Notes: generated by a model from the sequence alone, not told the origin. A stretch of 64,000 nt of DNA from Natrinema salsiterrestre (GCF_029502005.1 NZ_JAMQOT010000001.1:682001-746000); one strand, 5' to 3'. Shown: positions 51,481 to 60,167, counted from the first letter of the stretch. A program made the numbers and translations.

Positions 51481-52593
51481 CTCCTGGCCTCCTCGAGAAC
51501 GCGTCCGAGTTGATCTTTGACGTACTGGACGTCTTCGCTCGTCGTGTCACGGCCCAGTGAGAACCGAACCGCGCCAAATGCCAGGTTCGTATCGATGTCC
51601 ATCTCCATCAGGACCCGAGAGGGAGACCGATCACCGGAGTGGCACGCAGACCCGCTCGACACCGCGATGTCGCGGTCAGCGAATCCCTGAACGAGATCCG
51701 CCCCCGACAATTCAGGGAATCCCATCATCGCGTAGCCCGGGAGTCGCCGATCGGGATGACCGACGAGGGTTGCACCGGTTTCGGTCTGGAGTGTCGCGAC
51801 GAGTTCGTCACGGAGTTCGGCTAGACGTTCTCTCCGTTCTGCCAGGTCCTCCGGCAAGTTCAGCAGCTTTGCCCATCCCAACAATCCCTGGGACGTTTTC
51901 GGTTCCGCTGCGGAACCCTCGTTCTTGACCGCCTCCGTGGATTATCGGCTCCAGTTCGATACCGTCACGGACGTACAGTGCGCCCACGCCTTTCGGGCCA
52001 TAGAACTTGTGCGCGCTGAGGCTCGCCAAGTCGAGTCCGAGTTCATCGATGTCGATTGGAATCTTCCCCGCGGACTGGACCGTATCCGAGTGGAACAACA
52101 CGTCGCGTTCGTCAGTGATTTCACCAATAGCTTTCAGCGGCTGGATGACCCCGGTTTCGTTGTTGGCGTGCATGACAGAGACGATGGCTGTGTCCGGTTG
52201 AATCGCATGTGCGACATCGACTGGATCGACGCGGCCGTCCCGCCCGGGAGCCACCCGCGTTACGTCGATACCGTGTTCTTCCAGCCAGTTGGCCGTCTCG
52301 ACCACCGCTGAGTGTTCGATAGTCGTGATGACGACGTGTTGCCCGTCAGCCGCATCGACGGCCCCTTTGAGTGCGAGGTTGTCCGCTTTGCTTCCTCCGC
52401 CCGTGAACACGATGTTTCGAGCACTCGTGCCGAGGAGATCAGCGACTGCTGTTCGTGCGTTGTGAACCGCGTCAGCCTCGGTGGTCGCATAGACCGCCGA
52501 TGGATTGCGGTAGTGATCTTCGAGAGACGGCTGCATTGCGGCGATAACCTCCTCGCGCGGTTCCGTCGTCGCGGCGTGGTCCAAGTAGATCAT
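51477..52593 (-). pseudogene. Cysteine desulfurase (NifS/IscS type), single-base frameshift
   Basis: Frame 1 (from ATG 52593) covers MIYLDHAATTEPREEV, the GGGSKADNLALKG region, HANNETGVIQP, the PLP lysine in SAHKFYGPKGVGALY and FRSGTENVPGIVGMGKAAELA. Then the frame slips near 51849-51855, and the second frame continues EDLAERRERLAELRDELVATLQTETG, YAMMGFPELSGADL and the catalytic Cys in SSGSACHSGD. Removing one G from GCCGGAGGAC would restore one 370-aa protein. So only one extra base separates it from an intact gene; a sequencing error is possible. It starts a three-gene string with a methyltransferase and a phosphorylase. Confidence 0.85.
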
Positions 52594-52619
52594 TAGTGGT
52601 TGCGAAGGCGTAACATCGA

Positions 52620-52712
52620 CTCTAGAGCGCTTCAGTCTCGGTCTGAGGTGACCTACCACCATAATTGGTCGACTGGATTCCCTCTAGAGAGGAATCATCA
52701 CTGAGACTCAAG
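52620..52712. promoter_or_regulatory. Repeat-rich divergent promoter between desulfurase and DsrE genes
   Basis: The 8-bp palindrome CTCTAGAG occurs twice (52620-52627 and 52682-52689). The imperfect arms CTTCAGTCTCGGT (52630-52642) and ACTGAGACTCAAG (52700-52712) form an inverted repeat (11 of 13 matching). The words could be operator sites serving both divergent genes. Confidence 0.4.
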
Positions 52713-52735
52713 TTACCACCTACCGCAGCTTCCGC

Positions 52736-53059
52736 ATGCATCTCGGAATCATCATCGAGACGAACGACACCGAGCGCGTCTGGAACGGATTTCGACTGGC
52801 GAACACCGCCCTCGATGCGGAGCACACGGTCGAGGTGTTCCTGCTGGGCGATGGCGTCGAAGCGCCCGACCTCGAGCACGAGAAGTTCAACCCACACGGA
52901 GTCATACGCAAGTACACGCAAGACGGCGGGGACCTCTTCGCCTGTGGTACCTGCCTCGACTCTCGTGACATCGACCCCGACGACCTCAGGCCCCGTTCGA
53001 CGATGGGTGACTGCCTTCGCATCGTCGAAGACGCCGACGAAGTGCTGACCATCGGCTGA
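52736..53059 (+). CDS. DsrE-family sulfur-relay protein
   Basis: This 107-aa protein starts MHLGIIIETNDTERVWNGFRLANTALDAEHTVEVFLLGDGVEAP, the DsrE/TusD fold first strand and helix. Two cysteines in LFACGTCLDSR lie in the loop where DsrE-like proteins carry the sulfur-transfer cysteine, followed by STMGDCLRIVEDADEVLTIG with a third. It probably carries persulfide sulfur in the cytosol, fitting the nearby desulfurase and rhodanese genes. It is convergent with the HTH regulator. Confidence 0.85.
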   Translation: MHLGIIIETNDTERVWNGFRLANTALDAEHTVEVFLLGDGVEAPDLEHEKFNPHGVIRKYTQDGGDLFACGTCLDSRDIDPDDLRPRSTMGDCLRIVEDADEVLTIG

Positions 53060-53088
53060 CGCTACGACGGCGTTGACTCGTAGCGTGG

Positions 53089-53823
53089 TCAGTCGGTGCT
53101 CTGTTCGGGCGCCCGTGGTTGCTCGACGTGCAGTGGGTCTCCCGTGGACGTCGCCGCCACCAACCGCAAGAACTCGCCCGTGTTCGTGAGGAGTTTGTTC
53201 TCAGCTTTCCGAAGGTGTTCCTCGTACGTCGAGCGAGCAACGGATGTCCGCTCGGCCAACTCGCGTAGTGACGTCTTCCGGGGCTGTTCGTAGTACCCGC
53301 TTTCGAGGGCCAACCGGAGCGCCGCCAGCTGTCGGTCGGTGAGATCCTCGAAGAGCTGATCGACGGGGGCCAACATGCTGTGTGGGATCTGCTGTTCCTC
53401 GATGGCAGTCTTCGAGAGGACCTCGATGTCCCGGTCGGACTCGAGGTCCCGAATCAGCGCTCGGACGTCGCCCTCGTCGAACGCGATCACCGAGTAGTGC
53501 TCCCAGCCCTGCCGGTGGATCGTCGGCGGCTGGTACAGGCAGTTGTACTCCTCGAATCGGTCGATGATCGACCCCTCTAGCGAACAGAGACACGCCTGCG
53601 TAACGACGTGCAACCCGGAGTCGTCGACGGATCGGTGCAGAACCGTTCCCAGACTGTCGATCTCCTCGAGCAGGTCGTCCGTCGGAGTTTCCGAGGACGT
53701 GATCTCGAGCACCTGGCAGTCGCTCAGATACCACTCGCGTATCGTGAGGTCCGGCTGCCGTTCCGAGATCTCCCGATAGGGACACTCGTGTTTCACCCGG
53801 AACGAGGCCTCGTACAGGCTCAT
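53089..53823 (-). CDS. HTH_10 regulator with Cys-containing sensor domain
   Basis: This 244-aa protein has an N-terminal sensor half starting MSLYEASFRVKHECPYREISERQ. Cysteines at HECP, SDCQ, QACLCSLEG and YNCLY are spread over the first 100 residues. The C-terminal HTH_10 reads DLTDRQLAALRLALESGYYEQPRKTSLRELAERTSVARSTYEEHLRKAENK. It is divergent from the rhodanese-MBL gene with a perfect 20-bp palindrome between them. A thiol- or sulfide-responsive control of that operon is a reasonable inference. Confidence 0.85.
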   Translation of the reverse strand: MSLYEASFRVKHECPYREISERQPDLTIREWYLSDCQVLEITSSETPTDDLLEEIDSLGTVLHRSVDDSGLHVVTQACLCSLEGSIIDRFEEYNCLYQPPTIHRQGWEHYSVIAFDEGDVRALIRDLESDRDIEVLSKTAIEEQQIPHSMLAPVDQLFEDLTDRQLAALRLALESGYYEQPRKTSLRELAERTSVARSTYEEHLRKAENKLLTNTGEFLRLVAATSTGDPLHVEQPRAPEQSTD

Positions 53824-53853
53824 ACGCTCTATTCGATCTCTATCGCAATAGCT

Positions 53854-53873
53854 GTGCCGGTCATGACCGGCAC
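53854..53873. promoter_or_regulatory. Perfect 20-bp palindrome, likely operator
   Basis: GTGCCGGTCATGACCGGCAC reads the same on both strands and lies midway between the HTH gene start (53823) and the rhodanese-MBL start (53912), next to the TATA-like words CATATGCAGATATG (53878-53891) and GCTATTGCG (minus). It is well placed to be the binding site of the adjacent regulator. Confidence 0.65.
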
Positions 53874-53911
53874 TACCCATATGCAGATATGCCTCTTATC
53901 GGAGAACACCG

Positions 53912-55024
53912 ATGACAGAAGTGACTCCGGACGAACTCAGTGGACGATTGCAGGCCGACGGGGACGACGTTCTCGTCCTCGACATTCGGCACCGGGCGGA
54001 CTACGACGAATGGCATATCCCGGATAGCGTCAACGTCGACGTCTACGATGAACTACAGGACGATCCGGAAACGGCAGGGGATGCCCTCGAAGACCTGCCG
54101 GAAGAGAAAGAGATCGTCACCGTCTGCGCCGCGGGAGTCGTCTCGCAGACGGCGACGGACGTCCTGCGAGAGCTGGGTTACGACGCCGCGACGCTCACCG
54201 ATGGGATGAACGGGTGGAGCCGTGTCCATCGACGCGCACCCGTCGAGACCGATCTCGACGGGACGCTGGTTCAGGTCGCCCGTCCCGGGAAGGGCTGTCT
54301 CTCGCACGTCCTGATTTCGGACGGCGAGGCCGCCGCGTTCGATCCCTCCCACTACCTCGACGAGTACGATGCAATCCTCGACGAGCACGACGCCGACCTC
54401 GTCGGCGTCTTCGACACGCACGCGCACGCCGACCACGTCTCCGGTGGTGCGGAACTCGCCGAGAGGCACGACGTTCCCTACTACCTCCACCCGAAGGACG
54501 CGCTCGCGATCGACGCGACCCCGGTCGAAGACGAAGCGACGATCGGAGTCGGGACCGTCGACGTCGACGTGATCCACACGCCGGGACACAGCGAGGGCAG
54601 CGTCTCGTTCGATCTCGAGGGCGAGGCCCTGCTCACGGGCGATACGCTCTTCCACGAGAGCGTCGGCCGCGTCGAACTCGGCGTCGAAGCCGGTATCGAA
54701 GAGTCCGACGTCGAAGGGAATGCGGCCACGCTCTACGAGAGCCTCCAGCGCCTGCTGGATCGGCCGGACGACGCCGTCGTCCTCCCGGCACACGATCCCG
54801 GATCACCTGAGCCACCGGTGACTGCGACACTCGGTGACGTCAAAGCGCAAAACGCGGATCTTAGTCGTGAACGCGAGGAGTTCATCGAGACGCTCGCCTC
54901 GGACATCCCGGACCATCCGCCGAACTTCGAGCGCGTCAAGCGCACGAACGTCGGGCAGGAGGACGTCCCCGACGAGGAACTGTCCGAACTCGAACTGGGC
55001 CCTAACCGCTGTGCAGCAGAGTAA
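53912..55024 (+). CDS. Rhodanese-MBL fusion, persulfide-dioxygenase-like
   Basis: This 370-aa protein has an N-terminal rhodanese domain (1-105) with active-site loop VCAAGVVS (Cys72). A C-terminal metallo-beta-lactamase domain follows, with FDTHAHADHVSGG (H170, H172, D174, H175), HTPGHSEGSVSF and LTGDTLFHESVGRVEL. The MBL part is like ETHE1/CstB persulfide dioxygenases, which oxidise persulfide sulfur to sulfite; in CstB the rhodanese part comes last, here it is first. The end NFERVKRTNVG matches the conserved tail seen in ETHE1-type enzymes. It starts the operon with the MFS gene. Confidence 0.9.
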   Translation: MTEVTPDELSGRLQADGDDVLVLDIRHRADYDEWHIPDSVNVDVYDELQDDPETAGDALEDLPEEKEIVTVCAAGVVSQTATDVLRELGYDAATLTDGMNGWSRVHRRAPVETDLDGTLVQVARPGKGCLSHVLISDGEAAAFDPSHYLDEYDAILDEHDADLVGVFDTHAHADHVSGGAELAERHDVPYYLHPKDALAIDATPVEDEATIGVGTVDVDVIHTPGHSEGSVSFDLEGEALLTGDTLFHESVGRVELGVEAGIEESDVEGNAATLYESLQRLLDRPDDAVVLPAHDPGSPEPPVTATLGDVKAQNADLSREREEFIETLASDIPDHPPNFERVKRTNVGQEDVPDEELSELELGPNRCAAE

Positions 55025-55027
55025 TCG

Positions 55028-56317
55028 ATGAGTGGGCAAACCGACCTGACGCAGGGCATTCGCGAGCACCTCGGACAGTTCTCGCTGCACGTTCTGCTGG
55101 TGTTCGCGACGGGGCTGACGATCGGCTCTGAGCGTACGGTCGTCCCCGTGCTGGGCGAGGAGGTACTCGGCGTCGAGTCGTTTTTCGTCATCGGCTCGTT
55201 CGTCGTCTCCTTCGGCTTCGTCAAGGCGCTGCTGAACCTCTACGCCGGCAAGTGGGGCGAAGAGTACGGCCGCAAGCCAGTGCTCGTTCTCGGCTGGCTC
55301 ACTGCGCTGCCGATCCCGGTGATTCTCATCTACGCGCCGAGCTGGAGCTGGATCACCGTCGGGAACGTCCTGCTGGGGATCAACCAGGCGCTGACCTGGA
55401 GCATGGCGATCAATGCCAAGATCGACCTCGCGAGCACCGACCAGCGCGGGCTCGCCGTCGGCATCGACGAGGCGTTCGGCTACACCGGCGTCGCAGCGGG
55501 CGCGTGGATCACTGGCGTCATCGCCGGGCGGTGGAATCTCCGGCCCGAGCCGTTCTACTTCCTCGCCATCGTGGTGGTGCTGGCGTTCCTCATCTCGATC
55601 TTCCTGATCAAGGAGACGGTCCAGCTCGCACAGCAGGAGGGTGACGACGAGCACCACGACGCGAATCTCCCGTTCGTCGACGTCCTGAAGCGCGCGACCT
55701 ACGGCGACAAGACGCTGTTCGCGGCGGCGCAGGCCGGCCACATCGAGAACTTTGTGGACACGCTGTTCTGGATCGCCGTCCCGCTGTATCTCACGAGTCA
55801 GGGGCTCGCGATCGAGGCCGTCGGCGTCGTCGTCGGCGTTCACAGCGCGATGTACTTCCTCCAGATCGGGACCGGCGGCCTCGCCGACCGCATCGGTCGC
55901 CGCCCACCCGTCGTCGTGGGGATGTTCATCGCCGGTGCTGGCGTCCTCGGGATGGTATTCGTCGACAGCTACCTCCCGTGGGCCGTTTTGGCCGGCGTCT
56001 CTGGTCTCGGGATGGCGCTGCTCTACCCGAACCTGATGACGGTCCCGAGCGACGCGGCCCATCCGACCTGGCGGTCGGCGGGCATGGGCGTCTACCGGAT
56101 GTGGCGCGACTCCGGCTACGGCGTCGGGGCTATCCTGATCGGCCTCACGATGCAGTTCGTGAACACCGAAGCTGCGTTCTACATGACTGCGATCCTGATG
56201 TTCGTCTCGGGGGCAGTCGTGTTCCTGTGGATGGAAGAGACCCATCCCGACTTCGGCACTCACGAGCCTCCGGCTCCGGCCCGGGAAGCACCCGGGCACG
56301 TCACACCAGAGGATTGA
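55028..56317 (+). CDS. MFS transporter
   Basis: This 429-aa protein has 12 predicted helices and the A-like motif GKWGEEYGRKPVLVLGW between helices 2 and 3, and the second-half copy GGLADRIGRRPPVVVGMF. It begins 3 bp after the rhodanese-MBL stop. Exchange of a sulfur oxyanion or thiol compound is suggested by the operon only; the sequence itself resembles general sugar/drug MFS proteins. The C-terminal tail is Pro/Glu-rich. Confidence 0.9.
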   Translation: MSGQTDLTQGIREHLGQFSLHVLLVFATGLTIGSERTVVPVLGEEVLGVESFFVIGSFVVSFGFVKALLNLYAGKWGEEYGRKPVLVLGWLTALPIPVILIYAPSWSWITVGNVLLGINQALTWSMAINAKIDLASTDQRGLAVGIDEAFGYTGVAAGAWITGVIAGRWNLRPEPFYFLAIVVVLAFLISIFLIKETVQLAQQEGDDEHHDANLPFVDVLKRATYGDKTLFAAAQAGHIENFVDTLFWIAVPLYLTSQGLAIEAVGVVVGVHSAMYFLQIGTGGLADRIGRRPPVVVGMFIAGAGVLGMVFVDSYLPWAVLAGVSGLGMALLYPNLMTVPSDAAHPTWRSAGMGVYRMWRDSGYGVGAILIGLTMQFVNTEAAFYMTAILMFVSGAVVFLWMEETHPDFGTHEPPAPAREAPGHVTPED

Positions 56318-56364
56318 GGCCCCCGTTTTCGAACGACGCCCCAGTTGTTTCTTCACGGACTTCC

Positions 56365-56484
56365 CTAGACTAGTTGCACGTCTTCGAACAACTCGTCGAA
56401 CGAGCGGTCCGAGCCGACGACTATGTCTCGTCACAGCGACATCGGGTCGGGATCGAACTTGACGCGGAGGCGGTAGGCTGTCAT
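56365..56484 (-). pseudogene. Remnant of a pRiA4b ORF-3-like gene
   Basis: On the minus strand an ATG at 56484 reads MTAYRLRVKFDPDPMSL, then a TGA, then RDIVVGSDRSFDELFEDVQ before a TAG at 56365. Reading the TGA as Trp gives the start of a plasmid pRiA4b ORF-3-type domain (YxLRVxL...xxxWRxIxVxxdxTLxxL). Only about 40 codons remain and there is an in-frame stop, so it is a fragment. The family call is from motif memory and is tentative. Confidence 0.45.
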
Positions 56485-56586
56485 CCTCGTTTCGTTCCTC
56501 TCCACCGGCGATAGTGAGCGGTCGGCTCTCGACCGAGGCGGCACGATTCGACGTTGTCAAACGGTACGAGCGACTATCAGTCGCTA

Positions 56587-57816
56587 ATGGATATTCGGTT
56601 TCTGGGCGGTGCGGGAGAAGTCGGCCGGAGCGCGATCCTGATAAACGATCGCCTCCTGCTCGACTACGGAATGAAATCGGGGAACCCGCCGCAGTTCCCG
56701 GGCGACGCAGCTCCCGACGCGATCGTGGTGAGTCACGGCCACCTGGACCACGTCGGGGCGATCCCCTCGCTGCTCAGCGGCGACGCCCGCCCGGCGATTC
56801 ACTGGACGCCGCCGACGCGCGAGCTCGCACTGACGCTCGCGCGGGACACCTTGAAACTGCACGGCGGGACCATGCAATGTCCCTTCACCGAAACGGACGT
56901 TCAGCGAGTCACGCAGGTCTCGAAGACACACGGCTATCGCGAGACGTTCGAGGTAGCCGGCCACGAGGTGACGTTTTTCGACGCGGGCCACATCCCCGGC
57001 TCAGCCCACGTTCTCGTCGATGACGGGGAAACGCGACTGCTCTACACTGCGGACTTCCACACGGAAGACCAACAATTGGTGTCCAAGACGACTGCGCGAC
57101 CCGACGCCGACGTAGTGATCTGTGAGAGCACCTATTCCGACGTCGAACACGAGGACCGACCGAGGGTTGAAGAACGGTTCGTCGAAAGCGTCGAGCGGAC
57201 GCTTTGGGAAGGTGGCACCGTCGTGATCCCCGCGTTCGCCATCGGACGCACACAGGAGATGCTACTGCTCTGCGAGCGACAGGAAATTCCCTGCTACGTC
57301 GATGGGATGGGGAAACAAATCACGAAGATGCTGCTGCGACATCCCGAGTTCGTCCGCGATGCGGACGCGCTTCGGCGAGCGAAATCCCACGCCCGGTTCG
57401 TCACCGGCCGCGACGGCCAGCGCAGGCGCATCGCCGAGCAGAACACGGCGATCATAACGACGAGTGGGATGCTCCACGGCGGTCCCGCGATGACCTACGT
57501 CCCCGCGATCCGGGCGCACCCGACGAACAAGATCGCGATGACCGGCTATCAGGTCGAGGGGACGCCCGGTCGGGAGCTACTCGAGACCGGCAGCGCCGAG
57601 ATCGACGGCCGGGTGATGCCGGTCAGCGCCCAGGTCGAGCAGTACGATTTCTCCGCGCACGCGGATCGGAACGGCGTCCGGGCGTTCCTCGAGTCCTACG
57701 AGGACACGCGGGTGCTGGTCAACCACGGCGACCGGTGCGAGGCGTTCGCCGAGGAACTCCGAGCCGACGGGTACGACGCGGCCGCCCCCGAGCTCGGCGC
57801 GCGGCTCGAGCTCTGA
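56587..57816 (+). CDS. Beta-CASP MBL-fold ribonuclease/exonuclease
   Basis: This 409-aa protein begins MDIRFLGGAGEVGRSAILINDRLLLDYGM and has the MBL metal motif VVSHGHLDHVGAIP, FFDAGHIPGSAHVLVDDGETRLLYTADFHTE, and a beta-CASP domain with VVICESTYSD, VVIPAFAIGRTQEMLLLCE and the C-terminal YDFSAHADRNGVRAFL. Family members process RNA (CPSF73/aRNase J-like). It lacks KH domains. The preceding bases CTAATGG and the N-terminus match those of the broken copy at 49028. Confidence 0.92.
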   Translation: MDIRFLGGAGEVGRSAILINDRLLLDYGMKSGNPPQFPGDAAPDAIVVSHGHLDHVGAIPSLLSGDARPAIHWTPPTRELALTLARDTLKLHGGTMQCPFTETDVQRVTQVSKTHGYRETFEVAGHEVTFFDAGHIPGSAHVLVDDGETRLLYTADFHTEDQQLVSKTTARPDADVVICESTYSDVEHEDRPRVEERFVESVERTLWEGGTVVIPAFAIGRTQEMLLLCERQEIPCYVDGMGKQITKMLLRHPEFVRDADALRRAKSHARFVTGRDGQRRRIAEQNTAIITTSGMLHGGPAMTYVPAIRAHPTNKIAMTGYQVEGTPGRELLETGSAEIDGRVMPVSAQVEQYDFSAHADRNGVRAFLESYEDTRVLVNHGDRCEAFAEELRADGYDAAAPELGARLEL

Positions 57817-57939
57817 CGACGGGGAGCGGGAGCCGATTACGGACTCCATCACGTCCGATACTGCAGTCGATTCCGCCTATCCGATGGTCCGGCAGATTCA
57901 ACGGAGAGGATTTTCCCCCGGGCTGCCGTCGTCGGGTTC

Positions 57940-58374
57940 GTGACTGATACCGATCCGAGCGCCGGCCCCGACACGGAGACCGATCCGGACGAGCTCGCGC
58001 TGAGCGACGCCGAACAGGCCGCGCTCCACGAACTCCAACTGGGAATCGAACACGTCCATCGAGCCTACGGCACCTTGCTCGAGTTCCACCACCAGCTGGG
58101 CCACGCGATGGACCGGATGGGTGACGCCGAGGACCGGCTTCGGGACGCCGGTCACGAGGAGCGGGCGAACGAACTCCGTGACGACCACCTCCCCGCGGGT
58201 GCGATCAGCGATCAGTGGACCTTCGAACTGGTCGAGGAGTTTTCGGGGGAATTCCTCGACGAGGTCGACGCCTTCGAGGACGCCGTGCGAGCGGAGCTGG
58301 CCGACGGCGTCGATCACGTGACCGAGCGCCAGCAGAAACGCCGGTTACGCGAGCGCGCCGAGGACGACGGCTGA
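57940..58374 (+). CDS. Uncharacterised helical haloarchaeal protein
   Basis: This 144-aa protein starts with GTG 57940, has an acidic N-terminal tail, then a long helical body: LSDAEQAALHELQLGIEHVHRAYGTLLEFHHQLGHAMDRMGDAEDRLRDAGHEERANELRDDHLPAGAISDQWTFELVEEFSGEFLDEVDAFEDAVRAELADGVDHVTERQQKRRL. Heptad-like spacing and histidines at H-x2-H, HH and GH suggest a four-helix bundle that might hold metal or heme, but this is only a pattern. Family unknown. Confidence 0.75.
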   Translation: MTDTDPSAGPDTETDPDELALSDAEQAALHELQLGIEHVHRAYGTLLEFHHQLGHAMDRMGDAEDRLRDAGHEERANELRDDHLPAGAISDQWTFELVEEFSGEFLDEVDAFEDAVRAELADGVDHVTERQQKRRLRERAEDDG

Positions 58375-58515
58375 TCGGCGTGTGAGTCGGCGAGTGGCCG
58401 CTCGAGGGAGTCGTCGTGCGCGATTCGGACGGCAGTGCTCGGGGGAAACGCGGCCAGTGGAACCGGGGCCGTACTCACGGCCGCGAATCGGACGAGTACC
58501 GGAATCCCGGATCGA

Positions 58516-59790
58516 TCACAGGTCGCCACCGCAGAACGGACAGAAGTTGTAGACGCCGTCCGACGGGATCTCCTTCTCGCAGTCGGGGCACGTCTCGACC
58601 GGCGTCTCATCGGGAACGTACTGATCGAAGTCGTCGACGAAGATCCGGGTGTCGGAGCCGGAACCGTCGCTGCTCGAGTCGGCCGCCGAGTTAACAGCGT
58701 CGGCGGGCGATGAGTCGTCAGTGCCAGCGCCTTCGGATTGCGTGGTCGGAGACGAATCGTCCTCGTCCGACGTGTCGGTGGAGCTCGCGGACGGCCCGTC
58801 GTCCGCCGACGTGCCCGCGGCACGTTCGGCCGACGAGGTCGAGCTGGAGGCGTCGTTCGATGTCGACCCGCTGCGAGGAGCGGATCCCGTTCCCGGGCTC
58901 GAGGGAACGACGTCGCTGGAGGATCGGGCCTTCTTCGAGGAGGCTCGGCCGGCACCCGCGCCGGTGGGTTGGCGACCCGACGAGTCCGATCGCACGCGCG
59001 ACGTGAGATCGGAAATCGCGTCTCTGGGATTCGGCAGGGATCTGGCGGACGGCGTACGGGACGAAATCGCGTTTCGGGAGACCGGGACCGACCAGTCGGG
59101 CCCGTCCCATCGCGATTGTCGACTGTAGAGCGTCTCGATACCGTAGAGCGCCGTGACGAGGAGCGGAACGGCGATCACGACCGATCGCACCGTCGGGGTA
59201 CCCCCGCCGACTGCCACCGGGTCCAGCGTCCGCGCGATCGGTCGTCCCGAACCGATCATTCGGCTGGCGAGGTCGAGCAGCACGACGACGACCGGGAATC
59301 CGGTGAGCGCACCGGCGACCAGACCGTCGCGTTCGCGGTCTCGGCGGAGCGAATCGATCGCGATCGTCCGATACGCCAGCGCGTACGCCGAGATAGCGAT
59401 GGGGAAGAAGAGCCACGAAGAGAGCCGTATCGAACCGGCGGTCCAGATCGAGTACCCGACTGAAACGGCGATACCGATACCCGGAACGAGTAACACGGGA
59501 AGCGCGCTGACTTCGTCGAACCACGAGTCGAAGCAGTAGCGATAGCCGACGACGAGGAGTCCGCCCGCCCCGAAGAGAACCAGCAGCGTCCCGAGTCCGA
59601 TCACGACGTTGACGACCGGGAGAACGGCGCCACCGACACCCGCGGCGTCGATCGCCATGCTAATCGCGACCGCGAGGAGTTCGGCGAGAGCGAGCGTGAA
59701 GAACGTCGCCAGCAACGCGATGGGAACCGCGACCAGTTCCAGGAGAACGAGTGTTTCGTGGTCGGTACCTGATCCGTTCGGGGGGCGCAT
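58516..59790 (-). CDS. Membrane protein with C-terminal zinc ribbon, divergent from FHA/kinase cluster
   Basis: This 424-aa protein has six to seven helices in the first 220 residues (LVLLELVAVPIALLATFFTLALAELLAV, VVNVVIGLGTLLVLFGAGGLLVVGY and others). A long Ser/Thr/Asp-rich disordered stretch (about 245-385) is a good phosphorylation substrate. The end is a zinc ribbon PVETCPDCEKEIPSDGVYNFCPFCGGDL with two CxxC pairs. The same type of zinc ribbon occurs in the FHA protein on the other side of the 377-bp divergent region, so it may be a membrane partner of that system. Confidence 0.75.
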   Translation of the reverse strand: MRPPNGSGTDHETLVLLELVAVPIALLATFFTLALAELLAVAISMAIDAAGVGGAVLPVVNVVIGLGTLLVLFGAGGLLVVGYRYCFDSWFDEVSALPVLLVPGIGIAVSVGYSIWTAGSIRLSSWLFFPIAISAYALAYRTIAIDSLRRDRERDGLVAGALTGFPVVVVLLDLASRMIGSGRPIARTLDPVAVGGGTPTVRSVVIAVPLLVTALYGIETLYSRQSRWDGPDWSVPVSRNAISSRTPSARSLPNPRDAISDLTSRVRSDSSGRQPTGAGAGRASSKKARSSSDVVPSSPGTGSAPRSGSTSNDASSSTSSAERAAGTSADDGPSASSTDTSDEDDSSPTTQSEGAGTDDSSPADAVNSAADSSSDGSGSDTRIFVDDFDQYVPDETPVETCPDCEKEIPSDGVYNFCPFCGGDL

Positions 59791-60167
59791 TGTATCCCGA
59801 CATCTCCTGTTTGACGTAAATACTTAGCGTTTGTTTTGATTGTAGTGTCTGTTGAGACCGGTAGCGGAGCGAGGAACTCCCGTGACGAGATCAGTACGAC
59901 GGGCCGGATTCCATCGGCACCGAAATCGGCGGGTGCACAGCCACCAATCGCGTTTCTCCCCTCGTTCCCTCCACCGTCACCACCGACCGAGCGACACACT
60001 GCACCCGTTCTCCCAGCCAGCCCATAGTTGTGTTTTTGATGTTTACGGGTGTCGTCCGCGAGTGGAGAGACTTCGTGCGTCCGATACATCGCCCCGAAAC
60101 CGGAGAAAAAACACGCCAGTTCTGGCATACTTTTTTCTATTATGACTGAGAAAGTGCGCTGAATACC
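59791..60167. other. Divergent promoter region of the FHA/kinase cluster
   Basis: This stretch of about 380 bp has no convincing gene. AT-rich words near 60127-60144 (GCATACTTTTTTCTATTATG) probably hold the promoter of the FHA gene at 60168. GTAAATACTTAGCG at 59817-59830 may serve the membrane protein gene on the other strand. Confidence 0.45.
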
